In this document: one piece after another, positions 1 to 6,740 of the stretch
Numbering within the stretch: the first letter of the stretch is position 1
Layout of the letters: every line of letters starts with the position of its first letter
NCBI GenBank assembly: GCA_903911455.1
Contig: CAIWDQ010000623.1
Coordinates: 1 to 34,721 of the forward strand
From: an uncultured bacterium
Lineage (GTDB): Bacteria > Bacteroidota > Bacteroidia > Bacteroidales > JACABE01
Direction: 5' to 3'
Length of the DNA stretch: 34,721 nt
The notes under the pieces: model-generated
What the model was told of the DNA's origin: nothing
Database searches by the model: none
What the model saw: the letters and a program-made list of their open reading frames with translations, nothing else
Made by a program: the position numbers and the translations under genes

Positions 1-517
1 CTTCAACTTGTGCTTTTAACAACGTTTTATCAGATTGTTTTGTGGTAATTTCACTTTGTTTTAGTATTAAATCAGCTTTGATGGCTGCCAATTTAACATC
101 TGAGCCACATGCTAACAGGAAACGTCTTACATTTCCCAATTTAACAGATATGCCACCTCTAAACATATCAGAAATATTCATAAAGAATAACTCCTTATAT
201 TTATCAGTTTCGGGCTTATATATTCCCACTATAGTTTGTTGATATCCTGTAAATACCGAATTCAAACCTTTTTCCAATACATCAAAAGCTGCATTCATTA
301 ATTTTAAATCTCCTTCACCTTTATCAAATTTAGTTTTATCAACCATAAAAGTATCGTAAAGTGGATGTGTAGCTGTCCACATTGCCAAAATTTTGGGGTC
401 AACTAGTTTGTTGGCATTTAAAGCCTCCACATGAAATGCTCCATCAGTAGCTGTAGTTTCTAATGGTGCAGGAGGAATGGTGGCGAAAATTTCATTGAAA
501 ATTGGTAATCCTTCCAT
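1..517 (-). CDS. Hypothetical protein, 3' end outside window (partial)
   Basis: An open minus-strand frame runs from ATG at 517 (MEGLPIFNEIF...) to the window edge without a stop, giving about 172 residues. The protein is soluble-looking, with no signal peptide or membrane segment. Its visible end is Lys/Gln-rich and probably helical (…ILKQSEITTKQSDK…). I do not recognise the family. The start is supported by a Bacteroidota-type promoter at 590-621 and by the lack of any other gene-like frame here. The visible part looks like an ordinary cytoplasmic or possibly structural/secreted-complex protein, but no function can be given. Confidence 0.7.
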   Translation of the reverse strand, partial: MEGLPIFNEIFATIPPAPLETTATDGAFHVEALNANKLVDPKILAMWTATHPLYDTFMVDKTKFDKGEGDLKLMNAAFDVLEKGLNSVFTGYQQTIVGIYKPETDKYKELFFMNISDMFRGGISVKLGNVRRFLLACGSDVKLAAIKADLILKQSEITTKQSDKTLLKAQVE

Positions 518-589
518 AATTATGTTGTGTTAATTTTGTGTGTAATTTGAAATTTAAAAAATGTTTAACTATCAATTTAAATAATTTTG

Positions 590-621
590 CAAATATAATA
601 AAAAATTAATTCATATGCAAA
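590..621 (-). promoter_or_regulatory. Promoter of the partial gene at 1-517
   Basis: On the minus strand, TTTG (621-618) lies 20 bp from TATATTTG (597-590). This matches the Bacteroidota primary sigma consensus TTTG / TAnnTTTG. It sits about 72 bp upstream of the ATG at 517. Confidence 0.6.
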
Positions 622-957
622 CGAACTATTTTTTTAAAAATAATTTTAAAATTATTATTAACAACAGATAATGGTTATCTTTAACACTATACTGATTTAA
701 TTTGTGCTAATTTTTAGTTTATTTATTTTTATTATTCCTTGTTTAACGAATATTTATCGATTTTTAGGACAGAAATACCCTCCTTTTTTATTGATTTTAT
801 ATAAATTTATTTTTCAGAATTCATAATTTTAAGGTTAATTACTAAACTGAAAAATAAAAGTGGCAATAATGTGTTTCAATGTGGACATTTTATTTTTTCA
901 GATGCATAAATGAAGACTTAAAATTGCCAAAAAATATTTTTATTTATGAAAAAAGGC

Positions 958-1167
958 ATTGTAATACGTCATCTGCATTTTACAAAAGCATAGATACAAT
1001 GACTTTTTCGTGTTTATAAATTAATATTTGTCCAAAACCTGACAAAATGTCAGGTTTTTATTTTGAATTTGACCACATTTTAATACAAAATAACCTTTTG
1101 TAAAAAAAATATGGCGTACTTTTGATTGTACTAAGCCATTTGTAAAATGCAGATGGCGTATTACAAT
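958..1167. repeat. MITE-like element with 29-bp terminal inverted repeats
   Basis: Left arm 958-986 (starts ATTGTAATACGTCATC) and right arm 1139-1167 (ends GATGGCGTATTACAAT) are reverse complements over 29 bp with one mismatch (T/C in ACGYCAT). Weaker complementarity continues about 15 bp inward. A degenerate direct copy of the right arm lies at about 1096-1119 (TTTTGTAAAAAAAATATGG). There is no ORF inside, so this would be a non-autonomous element or a very long hairpin. I found no clear target-site duplication. Confidence 0.7.
1034..1059 (+). terminator. Terminator-like hairpin inside the inverted repeat
   Basis: A perfect 10-bp stem AAAACCTGAC (1034-1043) pairs with GTCAGGTTTT (1049-1058) around the loop AAAAT. 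A T-rich stretch follows on the plus strand. No gene ends just upstream, so it either terminates a short untranslated RNA or is another copy of the CCTGACA/TGTCAGG palindrome seen elsewhere in the window. Confidence 0.5.
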
Positions 1168-1295
1168 TACCACTAAGCTAGTTAAAAACATGAAATGACG
1201 CGTTTTAACGATTTTTGCCTATTTTCACAAATAAGTTTTTGACAAAATGTCAGGGTTTTTGGATGCAGGAAAAATGGGGTGATAAAAATGTTTTT

Positions 1296-1315
1296 GTAGG
1301 GACATTCCATGGAAT
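1296..1315. repeat. Half copy of the GTAGGGACATTCC palindrome
   Basis: This stretch reads GTAGGGACATTCCATGGAAT. It matches the first two thirds of the complete palindrome at 21493-21520 and lacks the closing GTCCCTAC, so it looks like a truncated or decayed copy. Confidence 0.6.
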
Positions 1316-1514
1316 TTATTTACGAAAGAAATCATTTTATTTTGGTAAGATTGGGATTATTTTGTGTAATTTTGTTGGGTGATTTGGATAAGTTTAAATA
1401 ATAGAATAATAACCTTTTATTTATTATTGTGATTTTACATTATTTTTACAATGATTATTAACTTAAATCCATAAAACACAAATTGTAAATACTATTTACG
1501 TTAAAATATGAACT

Positions 1515-1921
1515 ATGGATTTTAGTGAACTTAATGGTAATGAATGGGGATTAATTCAAATAATCCGAGCTTTTGATTTTTTATATGATAATCATTATGA
1601 CGGAAAAGAATTTACTTATAGAGTAAGAGGTAATCCATCTATAACGTTTTATAATTATAGAATAAATCAAACAATTAGTGTAATTGGTGATGAAAGTCAA
1701 TCCTGGTCAGTTGTTATACAAAGAAAAAAAAATTTCATATGTACAAAAAGTCTTTTGTTTTTGATATTAGTGATTATTATAGTTGTTTTGATTGTAGTTT
1801 GTTAAAAGGAAGAAATTATACTTTACAAACACAAGCAAAATTTATCCAACAATTTTTAATGCCTGTAATAACTGGAGAGATATGGATTGAGGAGTTGATT
1901 AAAAAAAATATTAATCATTAA
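1515..1921 (+). pseudogene. Small hypothetical protein interrupted by a -1 frameshift at a 9-A run
   Basis: The first frame opens at ATG 1515 (MDFSELNGNEWGLIQIIRAF) and reads well to about residue 72 (…SWSVVIQRKK). It then crosses nine adenines at 1724-1732 and continues as an artefactual hydrophobic tail to a stop at 1805. The -1 frame continues as credible protein (MYKKSFVFDISDYYSCFDC … GEIWIEELIKKNINH) to a stop at 1921. Joining the two frames at the A run gives a soluble protein of about 135 residues. I do not recognise it. Its size and isolation recall orphan immunity-type proteins, but that is a guess. A sequencing error, a true pseudogene, phase variation or programmed slippage are all possible. 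Confidence 0.6.
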
Positions 1922-1987
1922 AACTTTAAAAGAAATAATCTTTTTTCTAAAGAAATACTTTATCAATAATAAAATCATAAAAACTGT

Positions 1988-2039
1988 GGGCTGAAGCCCG
2001 AGGGGTGTTTTGCCATTCTACCCTAGCTTGAAGGCTAGG
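1988..2039. repeat. Two small palindromes, GGGCTGAAGCCC and CCTAGC…GCTAGG
   Basis: GGGCTGAAGCCC (1988-1999) and CCTAGCTTGAAGGCTAGG (2022-2039) are perfect short hairpins with CTGAAG/TTGAAG at their tips. They start a palindrome cluster in a 543-bp gene-free interval. Confidence 0.6.
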
Positions 2040-2116
2040 TCTAACACATAAAATGCAATCCTAAAAATAAATTATTCATACCTATTATATATAATAGCAT
2101 TCTTAATATCTATTAT

Positions 2117-2136
2117 CCCCAGCATTTATGCCGGGG
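2117..2136. repeat. Palindrome CCCC…GCATTTATGC…GGGG
   Basis: CCCC-A-GCAT-TT-ATGC-CG-GGG can fold into a GC-rich hairpin in otherwise AT-rich sequence. It is the third member of the palindrome cluster at 1922-2464. Confidence 0.5.
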
Positions 2137-2166
2137 GTTGAATACTAATATAATCTTACCGCAATT

Positions 2167-2236
2167 CCCTTCGACAGGCTCAGGGGCCCTTTTTGTAGTG
2201 TGTCATTTGATTTCGGTCCTTGAGCTTGTCGAAAGG
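2167..2236. repeat. Inverted pair of TTCGACA(A/G)GCTCA(A/G)GG repeats
   Basis: CCCTTCGACAGGCTCAGG (about 2167-2184) and CCTTGAGCTTGTCGAAAGG (2218-2236) are near-perfect reverse complements with about 33 bp between them. This sequence type is a widespread dispersed intergenic repeat in bacteria. Confidence 0.7.
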
Positions 2237-2331
2237 ACAAAATGCTGATTCGTGCTTTGGATTGCTTCTTAACAATATAATTTGGGGCTATAAGCCACAT
2301 GTCATATTATTATTATAAATAAAACCATTAT

Positions 2332-2437
2332 GCATCCTGTCAGGTTTTTCATCCTGACAGGTTTTAAACTTAAAAATGAAACAAATTTCTTACTTTTTGT
2401 TATTTATACCTGACAGGATTGGAAACCTGTCAGGATG
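2332..2437. repeat. Inverted duplicate of a ~33-bp CCTGTCAGG/CCTGACAGG element
   Basis: The copy at 2332-2365 carries CCTGTCAGG (2336-2344) and CCTGACAGG (2353-2361). The copy at 2405-2437 carries CCTGACAGG (2409-2417) and CCTGTCAGG (2426-2434). The second copy, reversed, matches the first over about 30 bp with few differences. It lies just past the dtd stop on the minus strand and may help end that transcript, but there is no clear U-tract. Confidence 0.7.
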
Positions 2438-2464
2438 TACACTTTCGATTATTACAAAAATAAC

Positions 2465-2917
2465 TTACTCCTTATCCTTTGTATCTATGTAAATAGTCAC
2501 CGGACCGTCGTTTGTGAGCGAAACTTTCATGTCGGCACCAAAAATACCCGAATGGATGGCTCTTACTAATTCAAAATGGATTTGTTGTTTAAACTTTTCA
2601 TATAATGGTTTTGCTTTATCGGGGTGTGCAGCCTTTAAATACGAAGGACGACTTCCTTTTTTGGTGGATGCATGCAACGTAAACTGACTTATCAATAAAA
2701 TATCTCCTTTTACTTCTTCAATTGAGAGATTCATTACTTTGTCGGCATCGTTAAAGATGCGTAGCTTGCAAATTTTGTTACTCAACCACTCAATATCTTC
2801 TTTTGTATCGGTGTCTTCGATTCCTAATAACACCACCAAACCAAGATTTATTGAATCGTGTATTTTGCCATCTATCGTTACCGAAGCTTCGCTGACTCTT
2901 TGTATAACTGCTCGCAT
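2465..2917 (-). CDS. dtd: D-aminoacyl-tRNA deacylase
   Basis: Dtd hydrolyses D-aminoacyl-tRNAs, such as D-Tyr-tRNA, and glycyl-tRNA(Ala), which protects translation from wrong chirality. The 150-residue length is typical of the family. MRAVIQRV at the N terminus, SQFTLHA (77-83), GADMKV (128-133) and NDGPVT (136-141, the cross-subunit Gly-cisPro region that excludes L-amino acids) are all present. A TACTTTTG -7 element on the minus strand (2953-2946) lies about 30 bp upstream of the ATG. The gene is divergent from the two-component operon at 3185 and followed by a palindrome cluster. It appears monocistronic. Confidence 0.95.
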   Translation of the reverse strand: MRAVIQRVSEASVTIDGKIHDSINLGLVVLLGIEDTDTKEDIEWLSNKICKLRIFNDADKVMNLSIEEVKGDILLISQFTLHASTKKGSRPSYLKAAHPDKAKPLYEKFKQQIHFELVRAIHSGIFGADMKVSLTNDGPVTIYIDTKDKE

Positions 2918-3035
2918 CTTTTTATTTCATTAAATTAATATTCTGCAAAAGTAACTAAATAGTTGTTATAACCACTTAACATTAAATTAATATAGCTTTC
3001 GCAGAAATTGGTGAAATTTAACCTTGTATTTAAAT

Positions 3036-3077
3036 ACTCTAAGTACTCAAAGCACTCAAGTCACTCTAAGTACTTTT
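3036..3077. repeat. Tandem 9-bp repeat (ACTCTAAGT type)
   Basis: Four contiguous 9-bp units cover 3036-3071: ACTCTAAGT, ACTCAAAGC, ACTCAAGTC, ACTCTAAGT. A partial ACTTTT follows. The array lies in the intergenic region between dtd and the response regulator. The same unit family recurs around 8155-8280, 8356-8391 and 8620-8655. Confidence 0.85.
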
Positions 3078-3184
3078 CTTATCCTTATATTAAATCTTTG
3101 TTAACTTTCAACATTTTAATTCCAAGTATTCATAAAATTAGTTTACTTTTGTGCAATAATTAAAGGCATACAAATATTAATAAT

Positions 3185-3868
3185 ATGAAAGAGGAAGTTT
3201 TTAGCATACTGCTTGTAGACGACGAACCGGATATTTTAGAATTTCTGGGTTACAATCTTCGTAAAGAAGGCTACATCGTATATACTGCCGAGAACGGTAA
3301 GGATGCGATAAAGATAGCCACGCAAATTTTGCCGCAGTTAATTATATTAGATGTGATGATGCCTGTAATGGATGGCATTGAAACTTGCGCCGAACTAAAG
3401 AAAATTCCTAAACTAGAGAATACTTTAATCGTCTTTTTAACTGCCCGCGGAGAAGATTACTCTCAAATAGCCGGCTTTGAGGCAGGCGCAGATGATTATA
3501 TCACCAAACCTATCAAACCTAAGATAATTGTAAGTCGCATAAAGGCATTATTGCGCAGATATAAGGATGATGATGCTAAAAGTACTGCAGTTGAACTGAT
3601 AGATATAACAATTGATAGAGAAAGATACGTAGTTGTGAAGGATGGTCAGGAATATTCACTTCCCAAAAAGGAGTTTGAACTGCTTTTATTCCTTGCTTCA
3701 AAACCCAATAAGGTGTTTACCCGTACAGATATCTTTTCGGAAGTTTGGGGAAACGATGTTATTGTAGGAGACAGGACAATTGATGTTCACGTGCGCAAAA
3801 TCAGGGAGAAATTAGGGATAGAAAATATAAAAACCATCAAAGGAGTTGGCTATAAATACGAACAATAA
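3185..3868 (+). CDS. OmpR/PhoB-family response regulator
   Basis: DNA-binding regulator of a two-component pair. The N-terminal receiver domain (about 1-120) has the acidic pair D12-D13, the phospho-acceptor D56 in LIILDVMMP, T86 and K108 (TKP). The C-terminal winged-helix effector domain (about 130-227) carries the typical IDVHVRKIREKLG…IKTIKGVGYKY ending. At 227 residues it is full length for the family. The histidine kinase ATG follows the TAA with no spacer, so the two are co-transcribed and probably translationally coupled. A TACTTTTG -7 motif at 3144-3151 could drive the operon. The target genes cannot be inferred. Confidence 0.95.
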   Translation: MKEEVFSILLVDDEPDILEFLGYNLRKEGYIVYTAENGKDAIKIATQILPQLIILDVMMPVMDGIETCAELKKIPKLENTLIVFLTARGEDYSQIAGFEAGADDYITKPIKPKIIVSRIKALLRRYKDDDAKSTAVELIDITIDRERYVVVKDGQEYSLPKKEFELLLFLASKPNKVFTRTDIFSEVWGNDVIVGDRTIDVHVRKIREKLGIENIKTIKGVGYKYEQ

Positions 3869-4918
3869 ATGACTAATTCCTATCCTAAGAAAATAGCTTT
3901 CAATATTTCGTTATTGATAACGGGTATATTCGTAATAATATACCTAAGTTTATCATTAGCCTTTGATATCTTCAGAATAATCCCTTTTATTGTTCTTCCG
4001 ATTGTATTGTTTTTTGCCGTTTTTTATGTAGTTAGTTTTGTATTAAAGAAGTTTATTTATGAAAAGATACGTATCATCTATAAAACGATTCATAATATTA
4101 AAGGAACCGAGAAATATGTAAAAGAAGAGTTGGGTAAAGATAAGAATCTATTGGAAAACGTAAATCAGGAAGTGCTTAATTGGGTTTCGGATCGCCGTAA
4201 GGAAATAGAAGAATTAAAGAAATTAGAGATTTATCGCAGAGAATTTATTGGGAATGTTTCGCACGAATTAAAAACACCTATATTTAATATACAAGGTTAC
4301 ATACTTACCCTGCTTGATGGAGGTCTTGAAGATCCAACTATCAACAAAGAATATCTTTTGCGTACCGAGAAAAGTATCAACCGCATGATTTCTATCGTTA
4401 ACGATTTGGAAGCAATCTCGCAACTGGAATCCGGCGAACTTAAACTGGAGTTCTCAAAGTTTGATATCATTGCTTTGGTTAAAGAAGTAATAGAGTTTTT
4501 AGAGATTAAAGCAAAAAAGAGAAATGTTAAGCTTAATTTAAATCAGGGAAGCGATAAATACCTAATGGTTTACGCCGATAAAAAACGCATACGACAGGTA
4601 TTGACTAATCTTCTTGAAAACTCAATTAAATATTCGGGAGAAAAGGAACAAGCTACCAAGATTAGTTTCTTTGATATGGATGAGGTGATGCTTATTGAGG
4701 TTGCGGATAATGGCGTTGGCATAGCCGATAAGGATATTCCCCGTTTGTTTGAAAGATTCTTCCGAACTGATAAAAGCAGATCGCGTGAGCAAGGTGGAAC
4801 CGGCTTAGGTTTGTCAATTGTTAAGCATATTATAGAAGCCCACAACCAAACTATCAACGTAAGAAGCGCCCTCGGAATCGGAACAACCTTTGGTTTTACA
4901 CTAAAGAAAGGGGAATAA
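3869..4918 (+). CDS. Membrane sensor histidine kinase
   Basis: Partner kinase of the preceding regulator. Two closely spaced membrane segments (about 10-32 and 37-60) are joined by only a few residues, so there is no real periplasmic sensor domain. A linker coiled coil (61-120) leads to the HisKA domain with H132 in FIGNVSHELKTP, and then to HATPase_c with the N box (LTNLLENSIKYS, N251), G1 (DNGVGI, 280-285), F box and G2 (GGTGLGL, 309-315). All catalytic motifs are intact. Sensing is therefore probably within or at the membrane, or through a partner. The gene belongs to the PhoR-like group without a PAS domain. I do not assign a gene name. Confidence 0.94.
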   Translation: MTNSYPKKIAFNISLLITGIFVIIYLSLSLAFDIFRIIPFIVLPIVLFFAVFYVVSFVLKKFIYEKIRIIYKTIHNIKGTEKYVKEELGKDKNLLENVNQEVLNWVSDRRKEIEELKKLEIYRREFIGNVSHELKTPIFNIQGYILTLLDGGLEDPTINKEYLLRTEKSINRMISIVNDLEAISQLESGELKLEFSKFDIIALVKEVIEFLEIKAKKRNVKLNLNQGSDKYLMVYADKKRIRQVLTNLLENSIKYSGEKEQATKISFFDMDEVMLIEVADNGVGIADKDIPRLFERFFRTDKSRSREQGGTGLGLSIVKHIIEAHNQTINVRSALGIGTTFGFTLKKGE

Positions 4919-4944
4919 AAACGATTTTCTTTATAAATAAGAAA

Positions 4945-5679
4945 TTATTGCTTTACAGCGAATGCTATCTCTTTGATAAGTCCGCTTTCTTTCTCAAAAG
5001 CATTACCAATCACTACTAAATCTGCTCCATTTTGACAATGTTCAAATGCTTTTTCAGGAGTTTTGATTCCACCTCCAACAATTAAAGGTACATTTATGTT
5101 ACTTTGAACACTTTTTATCATTGAGGCAGAAACAGGATTCAAAGCGCCACTACCTGCATCCATATAAATAAGTTTTAAACCCAACATTTCGCCAGCCATT
5201 GCAGTACAAACAGCTATCTCGTCCTTATCTGAAGGAATAGGTTGCGAATTGCTCATATAAAGTACCGTAGTTGCCTTGCCACTTTCAATTAACATATATC
5301 CTGTTGGGATAATTTCCAGCTTACTATCCCTTAAATAAGGTGCAGATACCACATGTTTGCCAATAAGCATCTCAGGATTTCTTCCGGATATCAAAGATAA
5401 TAGTAGAATTGCATCAGCGTTAGAATTAATTTGCATAGAACTGCCCGGAAATATAACTACAGGAATATTACTATGTTGTTTTAATAGCAAAATACACTTC
5501 CCCAGATGATCATTTGTTAATAAACTGCCACCAACAAAGAAATAATCAACCTTAGCATCGTTAGATATTGAAGCTATTCGTTCAATTTCTTCGGGTATTG
5601 CTTTATCAGGATCAATTAATACAGCAAATTGTTTCAAGCCTTTAGCTTTCTTTTCCAGGATTGTAGTATAGACATTCAT
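4945..5679 (-). CDS. Geranylgeranylglyceryl/heptaprenylglyceryl phosphate synthase family protein
   Basis: A TIM-barrel prenyltransferase (PcrB/GGGPS family) that joins a long-chain prenyl diphosphate to sn-glycerol-1-phosphate. This is the first ether bond of archaeal lipids. The 244 residues include LIDPDK (21-26), VGGS (49-52), YMDAGSGA (172-179), VGGGI (201-205) and VIGNAF (223-228), which are the phosphate- and substrate-binding loops of the family. Members are known in Bacteroidota, where their physiological product is poorly understood. A TATATTTG -7 element (minus, 5704-5697) lies just upstream. It follows the EamA gene on the same strand with a 56-bp gap. Confidence 0.92.
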   Translation of the reverse strand: MNVYTTILEKKAKGLKQFAVLIDPDKAIPEEIERIASISNDAKVDYFFVGGSLLTNDHLGKCILLLKQHSNIPVVIFPGSSMQINSNADAILLLSLISGRNPEMLIGKHVVSAPYLRDSKLEIIPTGYMLIESGKATTVLYMSNSQPIPSDKDEIAVCTAMAGEMLGLKLIYMDAGSGALNPVSASMIKSVQSNINVPLIVGGGIKTPEKAFEHCQNGADLVVIGNAFEKESGLIKEIAFAVKQ

Positions 5680-5735
5680 GAAGTTGATATTTTTGACAAA
5701 TATACAATTAATAACAGTATTAATCTTAAATATGT

Positions 5736-6629
5736 TTAGATTTTTTTAATGAATTTAAAAGAACTTTGCTGAATAGCTATCCCGCCAAGGATAAAAACTA
5801 ATCCCGCCAAGGTATAAATTGCTATCGTTTCCTTTATTATTAAATGGATAAATAGTAATGATAAGAAAGGGGAGAGGAATATTAACTGACTAACCTTATC
5901 TGTAGAAGCAGTATACTTTAAAGCTAATAGCCAGAACACAAAAGTTACGCTCATTTCTAATATCCCAACATAAACTATTGCAGGTATTGCTTCCGGATTT
6001 AGACTTGTAAATCCCGTTAAGGCAATCATTAAAATACCTGAACATATTGTTCCCGCAAGGAAGTTTAAAAACAGCTTAATAACCTCATCTTTCTTATCCT
6101 TTACATTATAAATCCAGAACAAAGCCCAGATGATAGAACTCCCAACCGCTAAAGTATCGCCAAATACATTACTCAGACTTAAATTTATGATGTTTCCTTT
6201 AGTTGTAATGATGATTATACCTGTAAAACTCACAAATATTGCCACCATACTCTTGATGGTAAGTTTTTGTTTTAACAATGGTATTGATAACAGCACCAGC
6301 ATAACCGGCCAGGTGTAGTTTAAAGTCATGGCTTCCTGTGCAGGCAAAATGGAATAGGCTTTAAATAAGATGGTATAGTACAAAAACGGATTCAATATCC
6401 CTAATGTTAAAGAGTATGCGGCAGTTTTTCTTTCTATTTTAATTAACTGAGAAGTTTTCTTCTGTATAATTAAAATAATAAACAACATTATGGTAGAGAT
6501 AAACGAAGTATAGAATAATAATTGAATAAAAGTGCAATTTTGTAAAGCAATTTTAAAAGCAGTAGCTACAGTTGACCAGCACAAAACTGCCATTAATGCA
6601 AATATATACGCTTTCTTTTGGTTATGCAT
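5736..6629 (-). CDS. EamA/DMT-family transporter
   Basis: An inner-membrane protein of 297 residues with about ten hydrophobic segments arranged as two EamA repeats (about 5-140 and 150-290). This is the architecture of drug/metabolite exporters of the RhaT/YdcZ-like superfamily. Typical repeat signatures are ALMAVLCWSTVATAFKIAL at the N terminus and a positively charged C-terminal tail. The substrate cannot be told from sequence; amino acids or other small metabolites are usual. The gene has its own TACTTTTG -7 element (minus, 6670-6663) in the intergenic region shared with the divergent ahcY promoter. Confidence 0.9.
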   Translation of the reverse strand: MHNQKKAYIFALMAVLCWSTVATAFKIALQNCTFIQLLFYTSFISTIMLFIILIIQKKTSQLIKIERKTAAYSLTLGILNPFLYYTILFKAYSILPAQEAMTLNYTWPVMLVLLSIPLLKQKLTIKSMVAIFVSFTGIIIITTKGNIINLSLSNVFGDTLAVGSSIIWALFWIYNVKDKKDEVIKLFLNFLAGTICSGILMIALTGFTSLNPEAIPAIVYVGILEMSVTFVFWLLALKYTASTDKVSQLIFLSPFLSLLFIHLIIKETIAIYTLAGLVFILGGIAIQQSSFKFIKKI

Positions 6630-6682
6630 CTGTGTTTTTTAAGTCATTTTAATAATAGTTTTCAAAAGTACTAATTTAAACT

Positions 6683-6713
6683 TTTGTTATTTGCTTATTT
6701 TAGATTAATTTTG
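6683..6713 (+). promoter_or_regulatory. ahcY promoter
   Basis: TTTG (6683-6686), 19 bp, TAATTTTG (6706-6713) is a near-perfect Bacteroidota housekeeping promoter. It lies 28 bp before the ahcY ATG at 6741. A divergent -7 for the EamA gene lies at 6663-6670. Confidence 0.75.
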
Positions 6714-6740
6714 CAGAAAATTTATTAACACAATAATAAA

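Larger units (their letters stand above)
518..1514. other. Gene-free stretch of about 1 kb
   Basis: No frame here looks coding. The stretch is very AT-rich. It holds the promoter of the partial gene (590-621), a long inverted repeat (958-1167) with a terminator-like hairpin inside it (1034-1059), a second GACAAAATGTC dyad near 1242-1252, and a half-copy of a GTAGGGACATTCC palindrome at 1296-1315. It looks like a landing site for small dispersed repeats. Confidence 0.7.

Noticed and set aside
1515..1805. Small membrane protein with a C-terminal hydrophobic anchor (LLFLILVIIIVVLIVVC)
   Set aside because: The hydrophobic tail comes from T-rich DNA read in the wrong frame after the A run; the -1 frame gives a normal soluble continuation. 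It remains possible only if slippage does not occur.
1739..1921. Separate 60-residue gene starting at ATG 1739
   Set aside because: It has no promoter, and its reading continues smoothly upstream through the A run into the preceding gene, so it is better read as the second half of one frameshifted gene.
2739..2933. Plus-strand ORF opposite dtd
   Set aside because: It lies entirely antisense to the Dtd frame, which has clear family motifs.
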